DNA of 64,000 bases from Whitmania pigra. Lineage: Eukaryota; Annelida; Clitellata; Hirudinida; Haemopidae. Position 1 is the first letter of the stretch; every line of letters begins with the position of its first letter. The translations under genes were made by a program, and so were the position numbers. Of this stretch, positions 17,765 through 26,689 are shown in pieces. The DNA lies in the NCBI GenBank assembly GCA_021613335.1, contig JAJTWR010000061.1:62001-126000 (forward strand), in the 5' to 3' direction. Below the pieces are notes generated by a model, which did not search any database, was not told where the DNA came from, and worked only from the letters and a program-made list of their open reading frames with translations.

Positions 17765-18967
17765 TTGAAACAACAGTTGCAAGCGGTCGAACGATGGCAG
17801 AAATTGAAGGCTGCCGGGTTGGTTTTTCCGCTCCTGGCTTTCATTTCGATCTTTTTTCTGTTACCGATCGCCAGCATGCTCTGGCGGGCGGTCGATAATC
17901 GTGACGTTGCCGCCGCTTTGCCAAGAATGACGGCGGCGCTCAGCCAATGGAACGGTCAGGAAATTCCGGACGAGCCGGTCTTTGCCGCTCTTGGCGCCGA
18001 TTTAGCCGCCGGGCGCGGCGCCGGCGAACTGGCTCGCGCCGCGCAACAATTGAATGTCGAGCGCAATGGGATGCGCAGCGCCCTGGTTAACGCCGGACGC
18101 AAAGCCGCCGGTTTTCCGGTCGGCGAGGCCAAGGCGCGCATGTTGGAAATCGACGATCTGTTCGCGCAAACCGCCACCTGGCGGCTGTTGCGCAAGGCAA
18201 GCGCGCCGCTCACCGCCTATCACCTGCTCGCCGCTATGGATCTGAAAATCGACGCCGATGGCGGCCTGGCGTCGATGCCGGCGGAGCGCTCGATCTATCG
18301 CGGTATTTTCTGGCGAACCTTCGAAATCGCCTGTCTGACCACGCTGTTCTGCCTGCTTCTTGGCTATCCGCTGGCCTTTTGGCTGGCGCGCCAGCCGCCA
18401 TCGCTGGCCAATGTCATGATGATCCTGGTGTTGCTGCCCTTTTGGACCTCGATTCTGGTGCGGACCGCAGCCTGGTTCGTCATCCTCCAACGTGACGGCA
18501 TGGTCAATGACGCCTTGCTCTGGCTCAGGCTGATCGATGAACCGCTGGCCTTGATCTTCAGTCGCTTTTCCGTCTATGTCGCCATGATCCATGTGCTGCT
18601 GCCGTTCATGGTGCTGCCGCTTTACTCGGTCATGCATAACATTCACCCGGTCTATATGCGCGCCGCCGCCTCGTTGGGCGCGCGGCCCTTGACCGCCTTT
18701 CGGCGAATCTATCTGCCGCTGACCCTGCCGGGCGTTGGCGCCGGCGGGCTGATCGTGTTCATTCAGGCGCTCGGCTATTACATTACCCCGGCCCTGATTG
18801 GCGGGCCGGATGACCAGATGATCAGCTATTTCATCGCCTTCAATGTTACCGGCACGGCTAATTGGGGGCTCGCCGCCGCTCTCGGGGTTTTACTTCTGCT
18901 GTTGACCCTGGCGCTTTATGGCTTGTTCGACAAGCTGGTCGGAATCGACCGGCTACAGCGAGGATGA
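17765..18967 (+). CDS. ABC transporter permease, PotB-like
   Basis: The protein has a first transmembrane helix (VFPLLAFISIFFLLPIASML), a long periplasmic insertion of about 150 residues, then the permease core with the EAA-type loop AAASLGARPLTAFRRIYLPLTLPG. Such insertions are common in alphaproteobacterial PotB proteins. The open frame begins at TTG 17765 with no clear ribosome binding site. An ATG at 17730 encodes 12 residues ending at a stop that overlaps this TTG, so a missing T in the TTTT run may have split the true N-terminus. Confidence 0.85.
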   Translation: MKQQLQAVERWQKLKAAGLVFPLLAFISIFFLLPIASMLWRAVDNRDVAAALPRMTAALSQWNGQEIPDEPVFAALGADLAAGRGAGELARAAQQLNVERNGMRSALVNAGRKAAGFPVGEAKARMLEIDDLFAQTATWRLLRKASAPLTAYHLLAAMDLKIDADGGLASMPAERSIYRGIFWRTFEIACLTTLFCLLLGYPLAFWLARQPPSLANVMMILVLLPFWTSILVRTAAWFVILQRDGMVNDALLWLRLIDEPLALIFSRFSVYVAMIHVLLPFMVLPLYSVMHNIHPVYMRAAASLGARPLTAFRRIYLPLTLPGVGAGGLIVFIQALGYYITPALIGGPDDQMISYFIAFNVTGTANWGLAAALGVLLLLLTLALYGLFDKLVGIDRLQRG

Positions 18968-18976
18968 GAATGCGCG

Positions 18977-19765
18977 ATGGGCCGCCTGCTCCTGACCGTC
19001 ATCGCCTTGGCCGTCATTCTGTTTCTGGTGGCGCCGCTGGCTGCGATTGTCCCGCTGTCTTTCAGCGCCGGCAGTTTCTTATCCTTCCCCCTGCCCGGCC
19101 TGTCGCTGCGCTGGTATGAGACCGTGTTCCAATCCAGCCAATGGCGGCTGGCAATAACCAACAGTTTCATCGTTGCCAGCGCCACGGCTGTCTTGGCCAC
19201 CACCCTAGGCACGGTGGCCGCTCTTGGCCTGACCGGCAAGCGCTTTGCCGGCCGTCGCCTGGCGATGGCCTTGCTGTTGTCGCCAATGATCGTGCCGGCG
19301 ATCATCACCGCCGTCGGGATCTTTTTTTTCTTCCAACCCCTTGGACTGACCAACAGCCTGTCCGGTCTGATCCTGGCCCATAGCGTGCTGGCCATTCCCT
19401 TTGTCGTCATCACCGTGACCGCCGCCTTGTCGGGTTACGATCCGTCGCTTTCGCGCGCCGCTAGTTCGCTTGGCGCCGATCCGGTGACGGTGTTTTTCCG
19501 CGTTACCTTGCCAATCATCCTGCCGGGAATAGTATCGGGCGGATTGTTCGCCTTTGCCACCTCGTTCGACGAGGTGGTTGTGGCGCTGTTTCTGGCCGGC
19601 CCCGATCAGCGCACCTTGCCCCGGCAGATGTTCAGCGGTGTGCGTGAAAATATCAGCCCGGCGATCGCCGCGGTCGCCGCCTTGTTGATTCTGTTGTCGG
19701 TCCTGCTCATGGCAACCATGGAGCGGTTGCGCCGCCGTTCGAAAAATTTGACGAACAGACGATGA
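18977..19765 (+). CDS. ABC transporter permease, PotC-like
   Basis: This 262-residue inner-membrane protein has six predicted helices and the EAA loop AASSLGADPVTVFFRVTLPIILPG, which docks the ATPase. It is the second permease of the importer and starts 9 nt after the first. The SFDEVVVALFLAGP segment is typical of PotC. No gene for the ATP-binding subunit (PotA) is found on either side. Confidence 0.88.
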   Translation: MGRLLLTVIALAVILFLVAPLAAIVPLSFSAGSFLSFPLPGLSLRWYETVFQSSQWRLAITNSFIVASATAVLATTLGTVAALGLTGKRFAGRRLAMALLLSPMIVPAIITAVGIFFFFQPLGLTNSLSGLILAHSVLAIPFVVITVTAALSGYDPSLSRAASSLGADPVTVFFRVTLPIILPGIVSGGLFAFATSFDEVVVALFLAGPDQRTLPRQMFSGVRENISPAIAAVAALLILLSVLLMATMERLRRRSKNLTNRR

Positions 19766-19786
19766 TGAACCGCCGCGTCCACGATC

Positions 19787-20413
19787 TCACCCTCCGCCTT
19801 TCAACAGCGGCCCAAGGGCAAGCCAGAGGCCCAGCGAGGCCAGCACGGCGCCAATGAAGCGATTGAGCAAAACCTGTTTTCGCAGCAACCGCGCGCGCAA
19901 GCGCTCCTCTGACAAGAACAAGGTGACAATGCTGAACCAGGCCCAATGGGCGAATGACATGAATCCGCCATAGGCAATCTGAGTAACCATTGGCGTCGAT
20001 GGATCCACCACCTGGGTGTAAACGCTCACGACGAACAAAGTGGTTTTAGGGTTCAGGGCGTTGGTGAAGAAGCCATTTTGCAAAGCCGTCCAAGGCGTCA
20101 GCCTGGCGCTCTTTGCTCCTTGGGGGGCGCTAGCGGGTTTGCTAAAGAAGGTCTGGTAGCCAATCGCCACTAGATAGAGAGCTCCGGCGATTTGGATAAC
20201 CCAGAACCATTGCGGCGAATTCCGGATGATCAGGCCCACGCCCAGCATGGTGTAAAGGACGTGCAGCTGTACGCCCAACGCAATGCCCAATGAAGAGAGC
20301 AGGCCGGCTGAGCGACCGTATAGCAGGCTGTTACGCGTCACCATGGCGAAATCGGCTCCCGGACTGATGACGGCGAGAATAGTGATGGTGGCAACGGCAA
20401 AGAGCTCAATCAT
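19787..20413 (-). CDS. LysE/RhtB-family exporter
   Basis: The 208-residue membrane protein starts at ATG 20413. It carries ISPGADFAMVTRNSLLYGR, the family motif near the N-terminus, and NPKTTLFVVSVYTQ in the middle. LysE proteins export basic or hydrophobic amino acids. It is divergent from a LysR-type regulator gene across a 103-bp gap, the classic arrangement in which the regulator activates its exporter. That regulator gene is broken here. Confidence 0.87.
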   Translation of the reverse strand: MIELFAVATITILAVISPGADFAMVTRNSLLYGRSAGLLSSLGIALGVQLHVLYTMLGVGLIIRNSPQWFWVIQIAGALYLVAIGYQTFFSKPASAPQGAKSARLTPWTALQNGFFTNALNPKTTLFVVSVYTQVVDPSTPMVTQIAYGGFMSFAHWAWFSIVTLFLSEERLRARLLRKQVLLNRFIGAVLASLGLWLALGPLLKGGG

Positions 20414-20516
20414 ATGGCGGTCCCGATTCCAGGATGGGCGAGCAATGGCGAAGATACGGCTGGGGTGTATTCTCCTCTGGATGAGAGAAAATGAAAATCG
20501 ATATAGAGTCCAGGAT

Positions 20517-21434
20517 ATGCGTGAAAAAAACTCACATATCAGCGAGCGGTTGCCATCGCTCAACAGCTTGCGGGCGTTCGAGGCTGCCGCGCGATGCGGC
20601 AGTTTCGTCAGGGCCGCTGAAGAGCTGCATGTCACCCATGGAGCCGTGAGCCGGCAAATCAAGCAGCTGGAGGAACATCTAGGCCGGCCGCTGTTCGAGC
20701 GGCGCAATCGCGCTGTCTTCTTGAATGCCCGGGGGCAGGAGCTTTTTGAAGCCTGCGCGAAGGCCATGGACGCTATTGCCGAGACCGTCCGGCGTATCCG
20801 GAAGAATGACGATCCGCCGCTGGTTTTGTCCTGCGAGCCGACGATTGCCATCAAATGGCTGATTCCCCGCATGGCTGGTTGCGGGAACGGTTCGCGCATC
20901 TGCGAGTGCATTTGCTGACGGCAGGGGGAGCGGTCAATTTTGCCCGCGACCATGTCGATGTCGCGTTACGCCGCAACGATTTCAGCTGGGCTGACCAGTG
21001 TTTTGCGCAGATCGTCGCTCCCGAGATGATGGGACCTGTGTGCATTGCGAGCCTAGCGAGCGGATTGACCGGCAAGGCTGACCCCGGCTCGAAGATACGG
21101 CGCTTGCATTCTCGAACGCGGCCGTCGAGTTGGCGGCGATGGGGTGAACTGTCCGGGCGCGGGATTCCTGACGGCGAGGACGAATATTTCGAACATTTCT
21201 ACCTGAGCCTCCAGGCTGCCGCGGCCGGGCTGGGCATTGCCGTTGGCTCGGCCTATATGGTGGAGGATGATTTGCGTGACGCTTCGCCTGCAAGCGCCGC
21301 TTGGGTTCTTACCCGACGGATCGGAATACGTGCTGCTGTCGCCAAAACCGTTTCGTGGCGATGCCAGACGCCTGTTGATCTTGGATTGGCTGTGCCACGA
21401 AATGGAAAAAACACGCGCACAGCTGGGAAAATAG
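20517..21434 (+). pseudogene. LysR-type transcriptional regulator (GcvA-like), broken by two frameshifts
   Basis: The intact N-terminal winged helix-turn-helix reads LPSLNSLRAFEAAARCGSF and HVTHGAVSRQIKQLEEHLG. The effector domain starts LSCEPTIAIKWLIPR and then leaves the frame near 20870. It continues in a second frame with AGGAVNFARDHVDVALRRND and EYFEHFYLSLQAAAAG, and in a third frame from about 21290 to the stop at 21434 (PDGSEYVLLSPKPFRGD). All parts are in order, so the gene was once complete at about 300 residues. The presumed target is the divergent LysE exporter. Confidence 0.82.
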
Positions 21435-21457
21435 AGCCCGACAACGTCAATTGCCTG

Positions 21458-21496
21458 GCCTTCGAGCGTCAGCAGGCGATGCTGACGCTCGAAGGC
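21458..21496. terminator. Perfect 16-bp inverted repeat after the LysR gene
   Basis: GCCTTCGAGCGTCAGC at 21458-21473 and its exact complement at 21481-21496 are separated by a 7-base loop. The hairpin lies 24 bp after the LysR stop and about 100 bp before the next gene. No T-run follows on either strand, so it is not a canonical intrinsic terminator. It may still stop transcription or act as a protein-binding palindrome. Confidence 0.5.
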
Positions 21497-21593
21497 GTTC
21501 GGAAAAATTGACAAAAAAAACAATGACAGGCTGTCGCAATCGCTCTAGATTGATAATCGCTCGCAATTCGATGGAGCCATAAGGAGACATGAT

Positions 21594-22137
21594 ATGTATC
21601 GCGACAAGAGCCTGTTGCCGACCCAGGCGATCCGCCTTGCCGCCTTGGGGAGTTTGGCCACGGCGGCAAAGCATTATGGCGATTTGGCCAGCGAAATCCG
21701 CCATTTCACCGGCGCGCTGATCGGCCCGTCGCTGGAGCTGCTGGGTACCTCGTTGGAATTGCTGCGTTTTGAAGGGTTGATCGCCCCGATCGATGGCGGC
21801 GTGGGGATGGAAGACGATGCCCTGCTGACCGTGACCGATAGCGGTCGGCGGTTGCTTGGCGAATTATTGACCGCGCCGCTTAAAAACTCCGCTGAATGAC
21901 ATTGGCCGGGTGGCGATGGTGCTGCAATTGCGCTTCCTGCATCTGTTGGACGAGACGGGCCGGGCGCAGGTGCTGGAAATGCTCATCGATACAACCGAGG
22001 GCGATCTTGCCCGCTTGCATGATTTACAACAGCGCTACCGCGATGAGCCGGGCGATATGGTTGGCCTGCTAGCGCTGGATATTGACGCTGCCAAGGCGCG
22101 CTTGCGCTGGTTTGCGCAATTGCAGTCATCCCGGTAA
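21594..22137 (+). CDS. PadR-like winged-helix protein of unknown function, split by a frameshift
   Basis: The first open frame (101 codons) begins MYRDKSLLPTQAIRLAALGSL after AAGGAG and looks like a small winged-helix domain. It ends at 21899. A second frame carries NDIGRVAMVLQLRFLHLLDE and runs on to 22137. Reading past the A5 run at 21882-21886 with one A fewer joins them without a gap, giving about 180 residues. The C-terminal part is helical and resembles the dimerisation region of PadR-type regulators. The function is a guess from fold style only. Confidence 0.6.
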
Positions 22138-22154
22138 CGATCGGCGCTCCTGCG

Positions 22155-23309
22155 TCAGCTTGCGCTTTGGCTCAGCGGGCCGTTGGCGGTTCGCTCGATC
22201 CAACCGCCGCCGAGCAGCCGACTGCCATCGTAAGCAACGCATGCCTGCCCTGGCGCGATCCCGAAATGCGGTTCCAGAAGCGTTACTTCGGCATGCTCGC
22301 CGATCTGGCGAAAACGGGCTGGCATCAAAGCCTGGGTCGAACGCATACGCACCGTTACCGTTGCGCCCTCGGCGGGCAGAGGCTCGCCGAGCCAGTTGAT
22401 CTCGCGCAGATAGGCAACGGTACGAGCGAGCGCCGCCTTTGGCCCCACCACCACCTGGCGTAAACCGGCATCCAGCCGCACGACATAGAGCGCTTCCGCC
22501 CCGGCAAGGCCTAGTCCTTTGCGCTGACCGACGGTAAAATGAATGATTCCGCGATGCCGCCCCAGCACCCGACCCTGGAGGTCGACGATATCGCCCGGTT
22601 GACAGGCATCGGGACGCAAATTTTCCACGACGGCAGCATAATCGCCGTTTGGCACGAAACAGATATCCTGACTATCCGGCTTGTCATGGATGGTCAAAGC
22701 GAAACGCGCGGCATGGGCGCGAGTTTGGCTTTTGGTTAAGCTGGCGAGCGGAAAGCGCAAAAATGCCAGCTGCTGCGCGGTGGTGGCGAACAAAAAATAG
22801 CTCTGATCGCGTTCCTGCTCGGTTGGGCGATGCAATTGCGGCCCGAAGGGCGTGGCAAGACGGCGGGCATAATGGCCGGTTGCCAGCGCTGCCGCGCCCA
22901 AATCGCGGGCCATTGACAGCAAATCGCGAAATTTGACCGTGCGGTTGCACGCAATGCAAGGAATTGGCGTTTCGCCGCGCGCATAGGCATCGGCAAATTG
23001 CCGCATCACCTCGTTACGGAAACGATCCTCATAATCGAGAACATAATGGGGAATGCCCAACCGATCCGCAACCAGGCGGGCATCGCGAATATCCTGTCCG
23101 GCACAGCACGCTCCGCGCGCGCCCCCCTCCCCACGATCGTATAACTGCAGGGTGATGCCGACCGTGTCATAGCCCGCTTCGGCGAGCAGAGCGGCTGTAA
23201 CCGAACTATCCACCCCGCCCGACATAGCCACCACGATTCGCGATCCAGGCGGCGGCATATCGGAGAAATCGGGCAGCCCGGCTGCATCGCTCTTCGGGAA
23301 CAAAATCAA
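22155..23309 (-). CDS. mnmA: tRNA-specific 2-thiouridylase MnmA
   Basis: MnmA inserts sulfur at C2 of U34 in Lys, Glu and Gln tRNAs. The PP-loop [11 protein letters not shown], the catalytic cysteine in CIACN and the second cysteine in [12 protein letters not shown] are all present. The open frame starts at TTG 23309, which overlaps the fdx stop as TTGA; later starts would remove little. Being last in an Fe-S/cysteine-desulfurase operon fits, since the sulfur is delivered from IscS. Confidence 0.95.
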   Translation of the reverse strand: MILFPKSDAAGLPDFSDMPPPGSRIVVAMSGGVDSSVTAALLAEAGYDTVGITLQLYDRGEGGARGACCAGQDIRDARLVADRLGIPHYVLDYEDRFRNEVMRQFADAYARGETPIPCIACNRTVKFRDLLSMARDLGAAALATGHYARRLATPFGPQLHRPTEQERDQSYFLFATTAQQLAFLRFPLASLTKSQTRAHAARFALTIHDKPDSQDICFVPNGDYAAVVENLRPDACQPGDIVDLQGRVLGRHRGIIHFTVGQRKGLGLAGAEALYVVRLDAGLRQVVVGPKAALARTVAYLREINWLGEPLPAEGATVTVRMRSTQALMPARFRQIGEHAEVTLLEPHFGIAPGQACVAYDGSRLLGGGWIERTANGPLSQSAS

Positions 23310-23638
23310 CTCGGCATCATGTTGCGAGCCGCCGAGGGCAGGCTGACGGTCAACCCGTCCAGCTCTTCTGAAATGATGATCTGGCAGCCAAGGCGCGATG
23401 TTCTGGTCAAGCCAAACGCCAGATCGAGCATATCCTCCTCATCTTCCGAGGGTTCAGGCAAACGCTCGAAATCATCGGCATCGATGACGATGTGACAGGT
23501 GGAACAGGCAAGCGACCCTTCGCACGCCCCCTCGATATCAACGCCGTTGCGGTGTGCGATTTCCAGAACCGACAGGCCAATCGGGGCATCAACCGTCAAA
23601 CGTTCGCCATCACGGTTGATGAAAGTCATTTTAGGCAT
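23306..23638 (-). CDS. fdx: ISC-type [2Fe-2S] ferredoxin
   Basis: The 110-residue adrenodoxin-type ferredoxin has the cluster ligands in [10 protein letters not shown] plus a downstream Cys in LGCQI. It donates electrons in Fe-S cluster assembly. ATG 23638 has GAGGA six nucleotides upstream, so I prefer it to the longer open frame. It is separated from iscA by 132 bp, the place where hscBA sits in many genomes. Confidence 0.93.
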   Translation of the reverse strand: MPKMTFINRDGERLTVDAPIGLSVLEIAHRNGVDIEGACEGSLACSTCHIVIDADDFERLPEPSEDEEDMLDLAFGLTRTSRLGCQIIISEELDGLTVSLPSAARNMMPS

Positions 23639-23770
23639 CGCCCATCCTCGCTCAAACAAGCTGATTCGCAAGGCAAAGTCTTTATTCGATCGCACGCGCG
23701 GATGCTACTGACAAACCATCCGTTGGAGCGTCGTTTGATAAAAAACATGCAATCTCTTCAAACCGCTTGG

Positions 23771-24106
23771 TTAAACATGAAAGGATTCGCCGCATCCACA
23801 CCGCCCTTTCTCGTTTGGATTGCGAAATACGAAGCCAGATTGCAACTTATCTTCGACGAAATCGATTTCGGTGCCGATCATGAACATCACCGCCGCCGGA
23901 TCGATCAACAAGGTAACGCCCTTCTCCTCGACGACCTCGTCCAATGGCCGGCGCTCCTGAGCGTAATCGAGCGCATAAGACAGGCCCGAACATCCCCGCG
24001 ATGTCACCGAGATGCGCAGCCCGGCAACCTGATCAATCTGTCGCTCAAGCAAAGCCCGCACCCGCCTAGCGGCAGCGTCGGTCAAAGTGATCCCGGCTGA
24101 ATTCAT
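23771..24106 (-). CDS. iscA: A-type Fe-S cluster carrier IscA
   Basis: The 111-residue protein has the three conserved cysteines of A-type carriers: one in SRGCSGLSY and two in the C-terminal CGCGESF. It receives or transfers Fe-S clusters or iron. The ATG overlaps the iscS stop as ATGA, so the two are translationally coupled with no scaffold gene (iscU) between them. It could alternatively be a SufA or ErpA homologue; the neighbourhood favours IscA. Confidence 0.9.
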   Translation of the reverse strand: MNSAGITLTDAAARRVRALLERQIDQVAGLRISVTSRGCSGLSYALDYAQERRPLDEVVEEKGVTLLIDPAAVMFMIGTEIDFVEDKLQSGFVFRNPNEKGRCGCGESFHV

Positions 24107-25226
24107 CGCTTTTGCTCCTCAAATCCTACCCGCATCGCCAGACGGTCACGGCTCAAGCGGTGAAGAATTGTTAAAAACCGGTCGATGTCATCGGTACGGT
24201 TGCCCGGCCCAAGACTAACGCGGATTGCTGAGCGCGCAATATCGTCCCCCAAACCCATAGCATGCAAAACCGGGCTGCTACGCACCTTTCCAGATGAGCA
24301 CGCCGCCCCGGCGCTGACCGCTACGCCAGCCAAATCCAGCGCGATTGTCATCACTTCCGCCGATTGCCCGGCAATCGCTAGGCAGCTGGTGTTGGGCAGG
24401 CGCGGAACCTCCTGTCCAATCACCCGCACGCAAGCGGGTAATCCTCTTTCCAGCCGCCAGCGCAACTCCGCCATGGCCGCCGCTTCCTCAGTAAGATTGG
24501 TGCGCGCCAAGCGCGCGGCAAGCCCAAAAGCGGCAATCGGCAAAACCGCTTCCGTGCCGGCGCGGCGATAGCCTTCCTGACCGCCGCCGCGCAAAACCGG
24601 TTGAAGCGTTATCGTCGAGCGCAACACCAACGCCCCCGCCCCTTTCAACCCCCCCAGCTTGTGCGCCGACAAGCTGAGCAGATCGACCCCCAGAGCGTCG
24701 AAATCGACCGGCACTCTTCCTGCGGCTTGGACGCCGTCGCAATGAATCAAAGCGCCGGCGGCATGGGCAATGGCGGCGCACTCGGCAACCGGTTGCAAGA
24801 TGCCGGTCTCGTTATTGGCCAGCATTACCGACACCAAGGCCGGTTTCGGATATTGGCAAGCAATGCCGCCAGTTCATCTGTGTCGATCCGGCCGTCGCAG
24901 CCAACTGGAATCATCCAGTCGCCAGCCCAAACCCGCACTGATTCATGTTCGATCGCCGAGACGAGCCGCGCTTGGCTTGCACAGCCATTGAGAGCCAGAT
25001 GGTTGGCCTCTGTTCCCGATGCACAGAAAAACCACTTGCTGCGTGCCACCCCAACCAGCTGGCCGACGGCGTGACGCGCTTCTTCCACCAGTGTGCGAGC
25101 GGCGCGCCCTTCAGCATGAACCGAGGAGGGATTGCCGCTAACGGCAAGCCACTGCGGTATCGCTGCCGCAATCTCCGGTCGCAGCGGCGCTGTGGCGTTA
25201 TGGTCGAAATAAACTCGTTCCGCCAT
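24103..25226 (-). CDS. iscS: Cysteine desulfurase (IscS/NifS-type), frameshifted
   Basis: The N-terminal frame (from 25226) opens VYFDHNATAPLRPE and includes SGTEANHLAL. The second frame starts near 24840 with LVSVMLANNETG and holds the PLP lysine in SAHKLGGLKGAG and the active cysteine in AGAACSSGKVRSSPVL. One missing base near 24845 would join them into about 375 residues. The enzyme takes sulfur from cysteine for Fe-S clusters and tRNA thiolation. The short active-site loop resembles the alphaproteobacterial paralogue that often precedes iscS. The break in a gene of this role suggests sequence error. Confidence 0.85.
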
Positions 25227-25241
25227 GAGCTACTCGCAAGC

Positions 25242-25715
25242 TTACCCTGCGGCGGTCTCCAAGCGCGTCGTCGCGGTTTTGGCGACGGTCATGTGACCGT
25301 AGCTGCGTCGCGCGACGACATCGGCCAACGAGATCTGGTCAAGGAAAAAATGGATTTCATTGCCGAGCGATTCCCATAATTCATGCGTAAGACAGCGTGT
25401 TTTGTTCGGCCGGCATCCCCAAGGCGCGCCAGGGGTGCAACGGGTGGCGCGCAGCGGCTCATCGACCGCCAGAATGATGGCGGCGATGCGGGTTTCATCA
25501 ACCGATCGCGCCAGCAGATAACCGCCGCCCGGGCCGCGGACACTGCGCACGAGATCGCCGCGGCGAAGTTTGGCGAATAATTGCTCCAGATAGGATAACG
25601 AAATTTCCTGCCGCTGGGCAATTTCCGCCAGCGCTACGGGCGATCCTTGACTGTGATGCGCTAGATCAACCATTGCCATCACGGCATAGTGGCCTTTAGT
25701 ACTGAGTTTCATCAC
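25242..25715 (-). CDS. iscR: Rrf2-family Fe-S regulator IscR
   Basis: The 157-residue protein starts with the Rrf2 winged helix (LSTKGHYAVMAMVDLA, ISLSYLEQLFAKLRR, GPGGGYLLAR). It carries three cysteines spaced C-x7-C-x6-C at about residues 92-107, the [2Fe-2S] ligand region of IscR. It follows cysE by 11 bp and has GGAAAGG before a double ATG. IscR senses cluster status and usually represses its own operon; a matching operator lies upstream of cysE. Confidence 0.92.
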   Translation of the reverse strand: MMKLSTKGHYAVMAMVDLAHHSQGSPVALAEIAQRQEISLSYLEQLFAKLRRGDLVRSVRGPGGGYLLARSVDETRIAAIILAVDEPLRATRCTPGAPWGCRPNKTRCLTHELWESLGNEIHFFLDQISLADVVARRSYGHMTVAKTATTRLETAAG

Positions 25716-25726
25716 CTTTCCTCCGA

Positions 25727-26476
25727 TTACAAAAGAGGCGGCGGGGTATGGTTATCCCCCCACCCGGCTGGCGGCGGTCCGGAATCGAAAATCGCGTTGG
25801 CTGAGCGCTCCTCCAGCGCAGCCAGCCTGGCGCGCAGCGATGTCACCTCATCGCGCAGACCGTTGAGCGCTCGAAGCAGCGGATCGGGTAAATCGGCATT
25901 GGCAAGCCCGTAGGAGCAGAACTCTTCGATGTTGCCGCCGGGGGGGGCTGGGGATTCGTCAACCGGGCGGGCCGGGATGCCGGTCACGGTGACGCCGGGC
26001 GCCACTTTCTTGACCACCACGGCGTTGGCGCCGATCCTGGCCCCGTCGCCGACCGTGAAAGGCCCAAGCACCTGCGCACCGGCGCCAACGATCACGCCAT
26101 TGCCCAGCGTTGGATGACGCTTGTCTTTGTACAGTGACGTACCGCCAAGCGTGACCCCTTGATAGAGCGTGATATCGTCGCCCAGCTCCGCGGTTTCCCC
26201 GATCACCACCCCCATGCCATGATCGATGAACAGACGCCGGCCGATGCGCGCTCCTGGATGAATTTCAATCCCGGTCAGCATCCGAGCGAGATAAGATAAG
26301 AACCGCCCGGCCAAGCGCCAATGCCGCTGCCAGGCCCAATGAGCCGCCCGGTGAAACAGGACCGCATGGAAGCCGGGGTAGCAAAGCGCCACCTCCAAGC
26401 GCGAGCGCGCAGCCGGGTCCCGGATGAGGATGCTGTCAATCTCTTCTTTGAGACGCTTGAAGATCATTGCCTGCAC
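25727..26476 (-). CDS. cysE: Serine O-acetyltransferase
   Basis: CysE makes O-acetylserine for cysteine synthesis. The left-handed beta-helix repeats are clear, with [30 protein letters not shown] and [22 protein letters not shown] read across the hexapeptide domain. The C-terminus has a short coiled-coil-like tail. ATG 26467 is an alternative start to GTG 26476; neither has a strong ribosome binding site. Co-transcription with iscR-iscS links cysteine supply to cysteine desulfuration. Confidence 0.94.
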   Translation of the reverse strand: MQAMIFKRLKEEIDSILIRDPAARSRLEVALCYPGFHAVLFHRAAHWAWQRHWRLAGRFLSYLARMLTGIEIHPGARIGRRLFIDHGMGVVIGETAELGDDITLYQGVTLGGTSLYKDKRHPTLGNGVIVGAGAQVLGPFTVGDGARIGANAVVVKKVAPGVTVTGIPARPVDESPAPPGGNIEEFCSYGLANADLPDPLLRALNGLRDEVTSLRARLAALEERSANAIFDSGPPPAGWGDNHTPPPLL

Positions 26477-26520
26477 TTTGTATCTATGTGAGCGCTCTTG
26501 GGTGCGACCGCTCCTAACAG

Positions 26521-26554
26521 GAATCGGGAACCGGTTTCCAGCTTGCCCCGATTC
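26521..26554. other. Inverted repeat in the cysE 5' leader
   Basis: GAATCGGG at 26521-26528 is the exact complement of CCCGATTC at 26547-26554, enclosing a smaller palindrome AACCGGTT. If cysE is transcribed from the promoter at 26566-26595, this hairpin lies at the beginning of its leader RNA. Confidence 0.5.
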
Positions 26555-26565
26555 GTTTCTGGAAG

Positions 26566-26598
26566 GATATATTATTCCCTACCCCTATGGTCAAGTAT
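26566..26598 (-). promoter_or_regulatory. Predicted cysE-isc promoter with overlapping IscR type-1-like site
   Basis: On the minus strand TTGACC (26595-26590), a 17-bp spacer and TATATC (26571-26566) form a sigma-70-like promoter about 90 bp before cysE. Bases 26598-26574 begin ATACTTGAC and read AGGGAAT on the other side. By my count this agrees with about 19 of 25 positions of the E. coli IscR type 1 consensus as I remember it, and it covers the -35 box, as expected for repression. iscR itself is the second gene of the operon. Confidence 0.5.
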
Positions 26599-26689
26599 GG
26601 GGAAGGAATGCGGTTCGCCCAACCCGGTTCCTTGCGAGCGGCAATCCACGGGTTGCGGTTCCTGTTGACTTTGAGGATGTTAGACGATC

